From a virus: 64,000 nucleotides of DNA. Under the pieces are notes generated by a model that worked only from the letters and a program-made list of their open reading frames with translations, had not been told where the DNA came from and made no database searches. The position numbers and the translations under genes were made by a program. Below, piece after piece: positions 33,210-42,283 of this stretch. Each line of letters starts with the position of its first letter. The stretch's first letter is position 1. The stretch is from the IMG/VR virus record IMGVR_UViG_3300030419_004471, positions 1 to 64,000 of that record; one strand, given 5' to 3'.

Positions 33210-34096
33210 AATTGTTCTTTTAAATAATCAAATAGTGTTTTTGTTATTTTTGTTTTGGGGTGGAATTTGCTATTGAGATGATATCTTCTATCATGCCCTA
33301 ATCTATCTTCAACAAATTCATACTTAGGTTCTTTACCTAATATATATCCTATCTCATTTATGATATCAATATTTTGAAGAGTATCCCCACTACTAATGTT
33401 ATAAATTCCAGTATCATCACTTAACATTAATTTTAATATTTGTTTAACATTATCCTCTACCCAAATCCATTCTCTTATTTGTTTTCCATCTCCATATATT
33501 GGAATGTTATTATCTTCTTTTATACTATTAATTATAGTTGGTATAAACTTTTCTTTATTCTGTCTGATTCCAAAGTTGTTACAAGTACGAGTAATTAAAT
33601 AAGGTAACCCGAATGTATGATTACAACTATAAACCAACATATCTGCTGCTGCTTTAGTTGCTGAATAATAAGAAGATGGATATAAAGTATCGTTTTCAAA
33701 AGATGGGCCGTATCCATTATGTCCTTCATCTAAATCTCCATAAACTTCATCTGTAGATATTTGTACAAACTTTTTTAATTTTTTATTTTTTCTAGCTAAC
33801 TCTAATAAATTATATGTTCCTTCTATATTTGATTTAACAAATGGCTTACCATCTTTAATAGAATTATCTACGTGTGATTCTGCAGCAAAATTTACTAAAT
33901 AATCATATTCACCCAAATCCTCTTCAGTTAAATCACAAATATCGGATACTAATAATTCGGTATCCATTGGTAACCAATCTTCATTTGCGGCGTAAGTTAT
34001 TTTATCTACAACCAATACTTCGTGTTGTAGGTTCTTACATAAATCTACGAAAGATGAACCGATAAATCCTAATCCTCCCGTTACTACTATTCTCAT
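33206..34096 (-). CDS. dTDP-glucose 4,6-dehydratase-like (RmlB)
   Basis: The 296-residue protein has MRIVVTGGLGFIGSSFVDLC (NAD motif), VNFAAESHVDNSIKDGKPFV (the typical H(A/V)AAESHVDxSI block), the strand FVQISTDEVYGDLDEG (catalytic Thr, Asp, Glu triad region) and YYSATKAAADMLV (Tyr and Lys). TRTCNNFGIRQNKEKFIPTI, then IREWIWVEDNV complete the match. These are RmlB hallmarks, giving a 4-keto-6-deoxy sugar nucleotide. It could feed the 3,5-epimerase encoded in the glycan operon, although the two lie about 16 kb apart. It follows the fused nuclease gene by one base and overlaps the HExxH gene. Confidence 0.9.
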   Translation of the reverse strand: MRIVVTGGLGFIGSSFVDLCKNLQHEVLVVDKITYAANEDWLPMDTELLVSDICDLTEEDLGEYDYLVNFAAESHVDNSIKDGKPFVKSNIEGTYNLLELARKNKKLKKFVQISTDEVYGDLDEGHNGYGPSFENDTLYPSSYYSATKAAADMLVYSCNHTFGLPYLITRTCNNFGIRQNKEKFIPTIINSIKEDNNIPIYGDGKQIREWIWVEDNVKQILKLMLSDDTGIYNISSGDTLQNIDIINEIGYILGKEPKYEFVEDRLGHDRRYHLNSKFHPKTKITKTLFDYLKEQL

Positions 34097-34097
34097 A

Positions 34098-37000
34098 TTA
34101 ATATTTTATATTACTAAATCCGTTTACTTTTTTAATTTCAACCAAACTATCTACAACATCTCTCATTGAATCTATGTGTGATATAATCATAACAAAATCA
34201 AATTGAGTTTTTAAATATGCGAACAACATATAAAGAGATGTTAGGTTTTCATTATCCAATGTACCAAATCCTTCATCAATTACTAAGAAGTTAGGTCTTG
34301 GAAGATTACATACGTTGATTAGAGCAATTCTAATTGCTAATCCTGATATGAATCGTTCCATACCACTACACATCTCTAATCCCCACCTCTGGTCATCATA
34401 AACGATAAATGCGTTAACATTCTTACCATCCATCTCTAACTGCATTCCAAAGTCAACAATCTGTCCTAATATATTATTTACTTCACCTTCAATCATTGGT
34501 AGTGCTTTTTGTATCAATTCATATGATACACCATCTCTACCTAATGAATTAAGATAGTATTCAAAGAGATTATGTGTTTCTTCTAAATCTTTAACTTCTT
34601 GTATCCTATCTTCAATTGTTTCTTTTTGATTTTGAAGAGCTGATATCTTTCCATTCATTTTTAAAACATCAGAGTTTATCTTTTTTAACTTTTGTTTAAC
34701 ATTATTCAATGTTTCTCTAACCGAACTTATATTTGCTCTTATTTCTTTATTCTTTTTAATTTGTTTTTCATTTGAATAATATTCTTCAATAAGAGTTTCT
34801 TGTGTAGTTAATTGAGTAGAAATCTTTAATTCTTCAGTTTCGGTTGTTGATAACCTGTTCATAAGTTGAGATATCTCTCTATCTATCTTATCTTCCTTTT
34901 GTTTAGCTTCTTCATAGTTCTTCCACTCTTTTTCATATCCCTTTAAAGATTTTATCTTAACATCGGTATCTGCGTAATCTTTGTTAAGCTTTGATAAGAT
35001 TTCTTCACCGCCTTTAATATTCTCCCCAACCGTACCTTTTTGTTCTAATATAGTTTGGGAGTTTTCCATACAAACATCACACTCTTCATTGTATTTATGA
35101 GAATCTAAATGTTCTTTTCTTTCATACAGAGAATCTAATTTAATTTTAATTTTATCTCTTTCAGATTCTATACCAGACAATTTGATTTTTTGCTCATTTA
35201 ACTCAGCTATACTATTTTCTAATACTTCTTCATCAAATTTATCTAATATTTCATCTAAGGTTATCTGTAGTTCTTCTCGGTGGGTAATTCTATCTTGAAT
35301 TGAATCTTTTTGTTTCTTTAACTCATCATTCTTCTTTTGTAATATATTTCTTCTCTTTTCCAACTCCTCAACCGATACACCACTATCCGCATTTAACTTT
35401 ACAATTTTTTCATTAAGGGATATAATCTTTTTATTTAATTTTTCCTCTTCATCCTTTGTATTCGTTTGTGAACTCTCCAATAATTTGTATTCATCCTTAT
35501 TCAATTTTAATTCGTTTTCGATTTGAGCCAATCGAGTCGTAAAATCGTCAGACTTGAATTTTCTGATTAGTGATGCGTTGTCTCTGTTTTCATCCCATGC
35601 AAATCCATATAGTTTATCAAAGATATCTACTCCCATAAATTGAGCTAATATCTCTTTTCTCTCACTTTGTGATTTATCAATGAATAAAGCATTATCTCCT
35701 TGAAGTGAAAGAGCAGTTAATACAAAATCTTCATACTTACCCAAATATTGAATAATGTTCTTATTCGTATCCTTTCTTTGCTCACCATTAAGTGATTCTC
35801 TTTCTCCTCCATTATCTCTCCAAAAATCAACATCTACTTTTAGATTCTTTCCGTGATTGATTAATCGTGCTCTTCTTTCAATGTAGTAATTTACATCTTC
35901 TATTTGGAAATGTAATTTACACATAAAGTTTTTTCTTCTATTGTTAAGAATGTTCTTAGCAATATATGTTCTACTTGTTTTATCATAGATACAAAATGAT
36001 AGAGCATCGAATAAAGCAGATTTACCACTAGCGTTTGGAGCGAAGATACCAACGATACCATTTGTTTTGGTAAAGTCAATACTATTATCTTCACCATATG
36101 AAAACATATTAGTAAATTCAAATGATTGTGGTATCCATTGTATATTAGGAGTTACATCATCATCTGTAAGTTTAGTATTTATATCTCTATTGATTTGTTG
36201 TATCTTATCTATTGTAGCATCATCTGCTAAGTATTGTCTCTCTAAGTAATCTTTTATGAGTTCATTCTGAAACTCTACATCTCTTACATTACCGATTGCC
36301 AAATTGGTATCGAAATCACCAATTTTCTTTTTAGTTAATGTATCCATTCGAGTTACAGTAAACTCTTGTACTTTATATTTCTTTTTGATTTGAGTTATTG
36401 CCCTTTTGATTTGAGATGGGTCAGTATTTGATATCCTTACTCTTAATCGAGGTTTCTTTGGCATATCAGTTACATTAGGTACTACTCCATTATCTACATC
36501 TAACGTATAGAATCCATAATCATTAGATATATTAAATTCTTCAAATGTACGAGTAGGTACATCCCATAGTAGATATCCGTGCTTCTCTAATGATTCTCCG
36601 TGATTCTGTTGAATCATTGAACCAGCATATGCTATATGATTTCCTCCAATAGTTTGTCTTTTATGAATATCCCCTAATAGAGCCATATCAAACCCATCAA
36701 ACATATCAGAAGTAAATGAGTTAGATGATACAGTATATCCTACATCAGTTTCAGAATCATTTACCGGTCCGTGAAATAAACAGATTGTATTTTCCCCCTC
36801 AACCGTTTTACCATCAGGCCAATTTCGCTTATTATCCATAATAGAATAGACAACGAAAGTAAGGTTGTGAATAGGATAAATGCCAGTATCACGAAGGTAA
36901 TGGATACGAGGATTATTAAGATTTTCGATAATTGGTGTGAGTACATCTAGTCTGTAGTTATTGTTTAAGTTACAATCGTGGTTACCAGTAATAAGTACTA

Positions 37001-37241
37001 CTTCTCTAAGTTTAGAACATTCTGTTAAGAACCAACTTATTTCTTGTACTAATTCAGGTGACATTTCTGTTTTAGCGTGTGCTATATCACCAGCAATATA
37101 AATGATAGAATCTTCTATCTTATCTTTCTTTACTTGTTTTAAAAATTTGTTGAATACTTCTCTGTATTCTTTGTGTCTCTTCAGATTTCTAATATGTAAA
37201 TCTGCTAAGTGATAAATTTTGTTAATTGTTTTATCCGCCAT
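34098..37241 (-). CDS. 47-46: Fused Mre11/Rad50-type nuclease-ATPase (gp47-gp46 fusion)
   Basis: 1047 residues. Residues 1-340 are a calcineurin-like nuclease with the Mre11/SbcD/gp47 motifs: HLADLHI (11-17), AGDIAHA (50-56), ITGNHDCN (84-91), LFHGPV (155-160), GDIHKRQ (190-196). Residues about 370-1047 are an SbcC/Rad50/gp46 ATPase: Walker A FAPNASGKSAL (400-410), long coiled coils, a CDVC zinc-hook (721-724), a signature-like CSGMERFISGLAIRIAL, and Walker B FLVIDEGFGTLD with a following H-loop (IISHIDSM). T4 has the two subunits in separate genes. The complex resects DNA ends for recombination-dependent replication. The frame is continuous through the join, so this is a real fusion. It overlaps the upstream gene by 11 bases. 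Confidence 0.95.
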   Translation of the reverse strand: MADKTINKIYHLADLHIRNLKRHKEYREVFNKFLKQVKKDKIEDSIIYIAGDIAHAKTEMSPELVQEISWFLTECSKLREVVLITGNHDCNLNNNYRLDVLTPIIENLNNPRIHYLRDTGIYPIHNLTFVVYSIMDNKRNWPDGKTVEGENTICLFHGPVNDSETDVGYTVSSNSFTSDMFDGFDMALLGDIHKRQTIGGNHIAYAGSMIQQNHGESLEKHGYLLWDVPTRTFEEFNISNDYGFYTLDVDNGVVPNVTDMPKKPRLRVRISNTDPSQIKRAITQIKKKYKVQEFTVTRMDTLTKKKIGDFDTNLAIGNVRDVEFQNELIKDYLERQYLADDATIDKIQQINRDINTKLTDDDVTPNIQWIPQSFEFTNMFSYGEDNSIDFTKTNGIVGIFAPNASGKSALFDALSFCIYDKTSRTYIAKNILNNRRKNFMCKLHFQIEDVNYYIERRARLINHGKNLKVDVDFWRDNGGERESLNGEQRKDTNKNIIQYLGKYEDFVLTALSLQGDNALFIDKSQSERKEILAQFMGVDIFDKLYGFAWDENRDNASLIRKFKSDDFTTRLAQIENELKLNKDEYKLLESSQTNTKDEEEKLNKKIISLNEKIVKLNADSGVSVEELEKRRNILQKKNDELKKQKDSIQDRITHREELQITLDEILDKFDEEVLENSIAELNEQKIKLSGIESERDKIKIKLDSLYERKEHLDSHKYNEECDVCMENSQTILEQKGTVGENIKGGEEILSKLNKDYADTDVKIKSLKGYEKEWKNYEEAKQKEDKIDREISQLMNRLSTTETEELKISTQLTTQETLIEEYYSNEKQIKKNKEIRANISSVRETLNNVKQKLKKINSDVLKMNGKISALQNQKETIEDRIQEVKDLEETHNLFEYYLNSLGRDGVSYELIQKALPMIEGEVNNILGQIVDFGMQLEMDGKNVNAFIVYDDQRWGLEMCSGMERFISGLAIRIALINVCNLPRPNFLVIDEGFGTLDNENLTSLYMLFAYLKTQFDFVMIISHIDSMRDVVDSLVEIKKVNGFSNIKY

Positions 37242-38229
37242 ATAATTCTTTTAATATGTTTTTAAGTTTCTTTTTTTGATTTTTTAAAAAAAGTTTTAAC
37301 ATCTTATAATTGTGATTAGAAATATCCGAATATTGATATGCCCAATGTTGAGCCTCATCTCGTGATAATTCACAAATCTTTTTACAAATTTCCATTTGTT
37401 GTGTTCTATGATTTAATCCAAAATAATTTGGAAATATAAATCCATGCTTTTCAAGATAATCGAATGCTTCATTTTGCATTACATTTACCGATGGTCTTTT
37501 GTACATAAATGATTTTAATGTTTTTTCTGTACAACTAATTAGTTTTGGTGTTCCTCCAAAAGTTGAACACCTTGTCTCAACATCTAATGATGCTATACTC
37601 ATAAAATCTTCCTTTGGAAGTCTATATGATTTGAAATCTCCTTTAGCTCCTATTTCAGATTTAAAAGAAACAGAAGGTATATCACTAACACCATATCCTA
37701 TATTATTTATACTAAATACAAATCTATCATAATTTTTTAAAGCTTCATAATATGGTATCTTATCTCCATTAGGTCTACCAAATTTTGAGATTAGATTATA
37801 GTGTGGAGTTTCCTTTTTAAAATCATAATAATCTAAGTATAATTCTGTTATATCACTAAATGCCCCAACAGTTGTAAATGATTTGGATTTTAAGTTAAAT
37901 GGAGATTCATCAGAAAAGAAGTTAAATATAATATGAACATTATCATCTAATAAATCATTTATAGGTTCATCAGTATTACATTCATCCCAATAAATTTCAG
38001 ACATATATAGAATTACTTTTTCATATCTTTTTGATAATCTCTGTTCTTTTATTAATCTTAATGCGTTTAAAACTTTTTCATTTGATTCAATAAATAAAAC
38101 ATATGGATTATCAAAACTTTTTAATTCTTTAATTAATGTTCTGTATCGTTTGTCTCTCTCAAAAAATATTGTATCAATATTTGTTGGCTGTATTAACTTT
38201 ATTTCGCCTGCTCTATGTCTTGCTATCAT
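37231..38229 (-). CDS. Putative glycosyltransferase relative, 332 aa
   Basis: No standard domain is obvious. Late in the protein a block ISCTEKTLKSFMYKRPSVNV, followed by LEKHGFIFPNY, parallels the SEK-x-x-KP and L-x-x-x-GF-x-x-F pattern of the proteins at 10724-12184 and 12186-13649, though only weakly. The central part (SINNIGYGVSDIPSVSF; YRLPKEDFMSIASLDVETRC) is unassigned. It overlaps the genes on both sides (17 bases upstream, 11 downstream). I treat it as a distant member of that putative glycosyltransferase family with low certainty. A role in DNA replication, given its neighbours primase and nuclease, cannot be excluded. Confidence 0.5.
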   Translation of the reverse strand: MIARHRAGEIKLIQPTNIDTIFFERDKRYRTLIKELKSFDNPYVLFIESNEKVLNALRLIKEQRLSKRYEKVILYMSEIYWDECNTDEPINDLLDDNVHIIFNFFSDESPFNLKSKSFTTVGAFSDITELYLDYYDFKKETPHYNLISKFGRPNGDKIPYYEALKNYDRFVFSINNIGYGVSDIPSVSFKSEIGAKGDFKSYRLPKEDFMSIASLDVETRCSTFGGTPKLISCTEKTLKSFMYKRPSVNVMQNEAFDYLEKHGFIFPNYFGLNHRTQQMEICKKICELSRDEAQHWAYQYSDISNHNYKMLKLFLKNQKKKLKNILKELYGG

Positions 38230-39388
38230 TCAGTTTGTTTTTTAAAACTTCAACATAACCATCTGCTAATCTTTCTAAATTTTGAAAATTATTTTCTATT
38301 CTAGGGAGATTAGAACGATATATGTTGTGAACTTCTTGTCTACTCATTTTAGCTATCTTTTTTACATTTTCATATTGTAGCTCAAATCGTTTGATATCAT
38401 TCAACTCATCATCAAAACTCAAATCAAATATATCTTCAAACACATCGAATCCTAATTTCTTTAATACTTTGTATAATCCTGCTACGCCAAAGAATATTGG
38501 TATTTGCCAAGACAAATATGGTTTAAATATTTTTTCTGATGTGTATATTGGATATTGATTTCCCTCACATGCATAGTTAGTACATCCAACAAGATGAAAA
38601 TAACTATTACTCGAATATGGTATTGTGGTTGAATCTTGTCCTACATTACCTTTCCACTCAGTATCTAAAACAATTGGTAAATCTTTTATAATATCTTCAT
38701 ATTCATTATTACTCAATCTATTTGGAGTTAAGGATTGAAAATGGTCTTTATATTTTGGTGTAGATTGTCCTTCCATATCATATCCAAGATAAGAAGTAAA
38801 ACAAGTATTTAATAGTCCATCCTTTTTTAAATATCCATACAATAACGTTCTATGTTCTTTAAACACTCCATTTGTAAATTGAAAATGTTTGTATCTAAGC
38901 ATATCCTGAAACCTAAGACTTAATAATGCATTTAACCACCTATTTCTATTTTTTCCTGTATTGTTTAAATACATATTGTATTGTGATTTGCATTTATTAC
39001 TACTCCATTTAGTATCGTATTGTGGAAATATAAACTCTATATCATCACCACCAGTATCACCAAATCCATTATCAGGATGAAATATTAATATTTTCTTATA
39101 CTTTAATTTTTCTCTTAAAAGTTTATACACATCCCCAATTTCCATTGATACCAGATTGGGTTGTTCAAAAACAAAAGCACTATCCATTAGTAGATAATCA
39201 TCTTCGGTTAAAATACTTTGTAAATAATCAATATTAGATTCTATATATCTTTTATTGTTTATCACATGCTGACCTGTTAGCATATCGTTGACCAAGGTTT
39301 TATATTTTATCCCTGTTCTTTTTAATGTATCTAACCAATCGGTTTCATACATTCCTTGACTATAATCATATTCTAGTGTATAAACCAT
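38213..39388 (-). CDS. Putative glycosyltransferase, SEK-x-x-KP family, 391 aa
   Basis: The block YTSEKIFKPYLSWQIPIFFG near 305-324 is followed by LKKLGFDVFEDIFDLSFDDE and a helix (NDIKRFELQYENVKKIAKM). This order, SEKxxKP, then a P-hydrophobic segment, then LxxxGFxxF and an acidic element, is the same as in the two tandem proteins at 10724-13649. The N-terminal half is different and rich in Tyr and Asn. The start overlaps the SGNH-like gene by 23 bases. Glycosyltransferase function is inferred, and the fixed position of the block relative to the C-terminus supports common ancestry. Confidence 0.55.
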   Translation of the reverse strand: MVYTLEYDYSQGMYETDWLDTLKRTGIKYKTLVNDMLTGQHVINNKRYIESNIDYLQSILTEDDYLLMDSAFVFEQPNLVSMEIGDVYKLLREKLKYKKILIFHPDNGFGDTGGDDIEFIFPQYDTKWSSNKCKSQYNMYLNNTGKNRNRWLNALLSLRFQDMLRYKHFQFTNGVFKEHRTLLYGYLKKDGLLNTCFTSYLGYDMEGQSTPKYKDHFQSLTPNRLSNNEYEDIIKDLPIVLDTEWKGNVGQDSTTIPYSSNSYFHLVGCTNYACEGNQYPIYTSEKIFKPYLSWQIPIFFGVAGLYKVLKKLGFDVFEDIFDLSFDDELNDIKRFELQYENVKKIAKMSRQEVHNIYRSNLPRIENNFQNLERLADGYVEVLKNKLNDSKT

Positions 39389-40184
39389 TTATATAGTTGT
39401 AAAGTTTATCTGCTATAATTTTATATCCCTTTATATTTGGGTGTAATGCATTTACATATTTTTTTTGTTTTCCTTGAGTTTTCATCGTTTCTGTAAATTC
39501 ACCTTGCCATATATCATCACCCTCATCTTTAATCTCATCAAAAAGTGTTGAATCTGGTTTGAAGAATGTTTTAGAAAATAATTTTGATGATTGTGATTCA
39601 AATGCATTACATTGTAAAAGTGGTATTTTATAATATGCACAATACTCTTGAATCATCAATTTATAATTTAGTGTTTTGTGTTCAAAGTATGAAGTATCTA
39701 AAAGATTAGATATATAATATTTTTTCCAATAAGCTTCAAATGGTGAACTTGTATTTTGATAAAACCTCTCTTTGTTTTCTATCAAATCATTACTCCAAAA
39801 AATAATTGAAGAATCTCTATCAAACGTATTTGGAAAAAAATCTGCTTGTTCTCTTAATGCCGATGACCATCCTATTATTACTAATGTGTTTTTATCAATC
39901 TTTCCCTCTTGCCTCAATTCCATAAAGAATTGTTGAAATTGATGATTAGCTCCACCAGATACTGCGAATACTTCATATGGTACATTAAACTTATCTGCTA
40001 ACCATCTAGTGTAACTATGTGTGGTTCTGAGTTCGTACAATGCTTTTGGTTGTCCTGCGAATCCGCTACCATCCTTTTCCCAATCGGGGATTTTTGATAA
40101 TTTAACAGCTTCATCTTCGTGGCTTATCCATCCTTCACCAATAGTCCAACTATCACCAATACCTATTATTTTATTAAACTTCAT
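39366..40184 (-). CDS. SGNH/GDSL-like hydrolase, 272 aa
   Basis: The N-terminal block FNKIIGIGDSWTIGEGW contains the GDS of SGNH hydrolases, with the catalytic Ser. An SGGANHQFQQFFMEL near 85 supplies the Gly/Asn element, and a TLVIIGWSS strand follows. The C-terminal block KKYVNALHPNIKGYKIIADK contains the His, but the usual acidic residue three before it is Asn (NALH). Such enzymes deacetylate or deacylate sugars or lipids. The missing acid may lower activity or be replaced. No signal peptide, so it is probably cytoplasmic or virion-associated. A sugar O-deacetylase role would fit the glycan genes, on inference. Confidence 0.65.
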   Translation of the reverse strand: MKFNKIIGIGDSWTIGEGWISHEDEAVKLSKIPDWEKDGSGFAGQPKALYELRTTHSYTRWLADKFNVPYEVFAVSGGANHQFQQFFMELRQEGKIDKNTLVIIGWSSALREQADFFPNTFDRDSSIIFWSNDLIENKERFYQNTSSPFEAYWKKYYISNLLDTSYFEHKTLNYKLMIQEYCAYYKIPLLQCNAFESQSSKLFSKTFFKPDSTLFDEIKDEGDDIWQGEFTETMKTQGKQKKYVNALHPNIKGYKIIADKLYNYINGLYTRI

Positions 40185-41122
40185 ATACCCATTAGTTTTT
40201 GAGATATGATATCTTCAAAATCAGTTTTATTTTTTTCTTTTAATATTGAATTAACTTGTGAGAATCCCATCTCACCTGCATCTTTTTCGGTAGGTAAAAT
40301 ATTTGTAACCACTATGCCATTATTCATAAAGTAATTTACATAATATAGTGCTTGTTCCTGTGCATCATTATCCAACAATATTTTAATCTCCTTAACACCT
40401 TTTTTATAAATAGTATCCATTAGGGTTTTTGGGATAAATTTACCCAATAATGGAATTGCATTTCTTTTAATTGCTAAAGCATCAAATACACCCTCACATA
40501 ATGTAATTGGTTGATTCCAGTTTATTTGGTTTTCAAACATTGTAACATTTTTTGAAACTGGTGGATTTTTATACTTAAACTTCTCCTCAACAAATACAGA
40601 CCTTGCGATGAAGTAATTAAGTCTATTATCAGAATCATAAGAAGGAATAATAATCCTATTATTGTAAATACCACCATCACAATAACCGATATTATATCTG
40701 ATAATATCCTCTTTAGTGATTTCCCTATCTTTTGCATATTGTACCACCTTCTTATATAATGGATTCAATCCCTTTGGTTTTACCAATAGTGATTTAAATT
40801 CTGATGGTAACCTTAGTTCTACCCTTTCATCATCAGTAGAAACTGTAGAAACGATATAATCATCTCCATAGATTTCATATACCTTTTTTATTCTTTTATT
40901 ATCAACGTGTAATCTTCGTAAAAGGGTTTGTATTTTTCTTCCCTTTGAATCACAAACCCAGCAATGCCATTGTTGTGTATTTAAGTTTACTTGTAATTTC
41001 TTTTTATGATGATGACAAAATGGACAATGATGTGCTTGTTCATTACCTTTTAGGGATGTTCCTATTCCTAAAACATCATCTAAAATACCGATAATAATCG
41101 ATTTATCTCGTTGAGAAAGCAT
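40181..41122 (-). CDS. 61: DNA primase (gp61-like), 313 aa
   Basis: A CHC2-type zinc-binding domain at the N-terminus reads HHCPFCHHHKKKLQVNLNTQ, with a second Cys pair in WHCWVCDSKG (about 27-60). The middle has DIIRYNIGYCDGGIYNNRII (RNA polymerase domain region). A TOPRIM-like domain comes next: LCEGVFDALAIKRN (about 212) with the Glu, and IKILLDNDAQEQA (about 247) with two Asp. Length is close to T4 gp61 (342). It makes RNA primers at the fork. A motif variant (GTATATTTAC) 19-28 bases before the ATG may serve as promoter. No helicase or polymerase gene is in the window. Confidence 0.85.
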   Translation of the reverse strand: MLSQRDKSIIIGILDDVLGIGTSLKGNEQAHHCPFCHHHKKKLQVNLNTQQWHCWVCDSKGRKIQTLLRRLHVDNKRIKKVYEIYGDDYIVSTVSTDDERVELRLPSEFKSLLVKPKGLNPLYKKVVQYAKDREITKEDIIRYNIGYCDGGIYNNRIIIPSYDSDNRLNYFIARSVFVEEKFKYKNPPVSKNVTMFENQINWNQPITLCEGVFDALAIKRNAIPLLGKFIPKTLMDTIYKKGVKEIKILLDNDAQEQALYYVNYFMNNGIVVTNILPTEKDAGEMGFSQVNSILKEKNKTDFEDIISQKLMGI

Positions 41123-41140
41123 ATTTATTCAATTAACAAT

Positions 41141-41150
41141 GTAAATATAC
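41141..41150 (-). promoter_or_regulatory. Variant of the late promoter motif
   Basis: Minus strand GTATATTTAC shares TATATTTA with the common motif but has C where the others have T. It lies 19 bases before the primase ATG in the 51-base gap. Possibly a weaker or differently timed site. Confidence 0.35.
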
Positions 41151-41173
41151 GAAAAATATTCGAGAAATCCAAA

Positions 41174-41656
41174 TTAAATTATACTTTTTTTTGTATTTAG
41201 TATTGCAAAATGAATAGCATACCTATTTCCTTTGGTTATTTGTGTAACTTCGTGTATATCAGTTCTACTAAATGTAAATAATTCACCAATTTCAATATTA
41301 TTTAGTGTATTTCCTTTTATAATGTAATCCCCACCATCAAAATCTTGATTTAACAAATACCCTGCACTCAAATAAGCATCATATGATGATTGGTCTGTAT
41401 GTGGTTTAAAATAATCTCCTTTTTTATAAACCATAAATGAAACCCAATCAGAAATTTCATAATTTGGATTTAATTTTTTAACATCTTTTTTTAATAATTC
41501 TATAAACCATTTATAATGTTGAGTGGGGCCATAATCAGAATTATGGTGTATCTCTGCTTTAATATGTTTTTTATGAGGTTCATCATATTCTTTCCAGTGT
41601 AATGCTGAATCGTTTATTACTTGAGTTATTAATTGTTTACAATATTTCTTTTCCAT
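41174..41656 (-). CDS. 2-oxoglutarate/Fe(II)-dependent dioxygenase, 160 aa
   Basis: The Fe(II) motif HxD...H is seen as FKPHTDQSSYDAYLSAGYLL (about 74-93; HTD) and a later TDIHEVTQITKGNRYAIHFA (about 132-151; H, then R eight residues on for 2-oxoglutarate). Between them is the expected GGDYIIKGNTLNNIEIGELF strand pair. This matches compact prolyl-4-hydroxylase-like or PiuC-type oxygenases, common in T4-like phages. The substrate is unknown (protein, nucleobase or sugar). It overlaps the GIY-YIG-like gene by 20 bases. Confidence 0.85.
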   Translation of the reverse strand: MEKKYCKQLITQVINDSALHWKEYDEPHKKHIKAEIHHNSDYGPTQHYKWFIELLKKDVKKLNPNYEISDWVSFMVYKKGDYFKPHTDQSSYDAYLSAGYLLNQDFDGGDYIIKGNTLNNIEIGELFTFSRTDIHEVTQITKGNRYAIHFAILNTKKSII

Positions 41657-42062
41657 CTTCTAAATCTTTTGTAAAGAACTTTCCTAATATATTATCATTC
41701 TTACAAGCAGTATTACCAAGAGCATTGTGTTTTATTTGTTCTTCTAATTCGTAATAAGTCATTGCTTTTTTTGTTTTACAGAATCTTAATATAGTTTTAG
41801 ATATAGTATCTTGTTCCCATTTTTTTACTTCTGAGTTTGATGATTGGTAGTCTTTCCAATCTGTTTCTTTAACTACCTTACGTTTTCTCTTAAATCCTTT
41901 AAGGGGTGGTAGTTTTCTATGTGAATATAGTGATTTTCTTCCGATATAGAATTCGCCTGTAAATTTGTGTTGAATTTTGTAAATGAATCCAATTACATCT
42001 TCAGGCATGTCGGATAGTTCGGTAATCAATTTACCTCCGAATGTCCAAGTTGGCATAGTCAA
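41637..42062 (-). CDS. GIY-YIG-like protein, putative nuclease, 141 aa
   Basis: The segment VIGFIYKIQHKFTGEFYIGR (about 23-42) matches the two-strand core of GIY-YIG nucleases, with IYK in place of GIY and YIG kept, and an Arg in the next helix (RKSLYSHRK). A late YYELEEQIKHNALGNTACKN has the Glu that could bind metal and an Asn. T4-like phages often carry such proteins, either as homing endonucleases or as host-DNA nucleases. No homing signature, such as an interrupted neighbour, is seen. It starts five bases after the stop of the 59-residue gene. Confidence 0.65.
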   Translation of the reverse strand: MTMPTWTFGGKLITELSDMPEDVIGFIYKIQHKFTGEFYIGRKSLYSHRKLPPLKGFKRKRKVVKETDWKDYQSSNSEVKKWEQDTISKTILRFCKTKKAMTYYELEEQIKHNALGNTACKNDNILGKFFTKDLEDGKEIL

Positions 42063-42067
42063 AAATT

Positions 42068-42247
42068 TTATCGTTGAACTGAATCTGAATAAGGTTTTAG
42101 ATTAAGTTTAGCGCCTCTAGCTTTTTCTAAGTTTTTTTCATTTGCTAAATCAACTCCACCATCTACTGAGATAGGTGTTTTATCTGCATCCGATTTTCCT
42201 ATTTTAGAAAATTCTGATTTTTTAAATAAATCTATTATTGAAGCCAT
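42068..42247 (-). CDS. Small protein following the structural paralogue, 59 aa
   Basis: ATG at 42247 with a clear Shine-Dalgarno-like GAGGAAAAATT before it, and the ATATTTATA motif 17 bases upstream. TAA at 42070-42068. The product begins MASIIDLFKKSEFSKIGKSD, then has DADKTPISVDGGVDLANEKN and a C-terminal KARGAKLNLKPYSDSVQR. No recognised family. It has its own promoter-like site and good ribosome-binding site, suggesting real and perhaps strong expression. It may be a small virion protein. Confidence 0.65.
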   Translation of the reverse strand: MASIIDLFKKSEFSKIGKSDADKTPISVDGGVDLANEKNLEKARGAKLNLKPYSDSVQR

Positions 42248-42263
42248 AATTTTTCCTCTTTTA

Positions 42264-42272
42264 TATAAATAT
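42264..42272 (-). promoter_or_regulatory. Putative late promoter motif ATATTTATA
   Basis: Lies 17 bases before the 59-residue gene, close to its Shine-Dalgarno-like site, in the 36-base gap after the 427-residue gene. Confidence 0.55.
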
Positions 42273-42283
42273 AAGTTTTTTAG

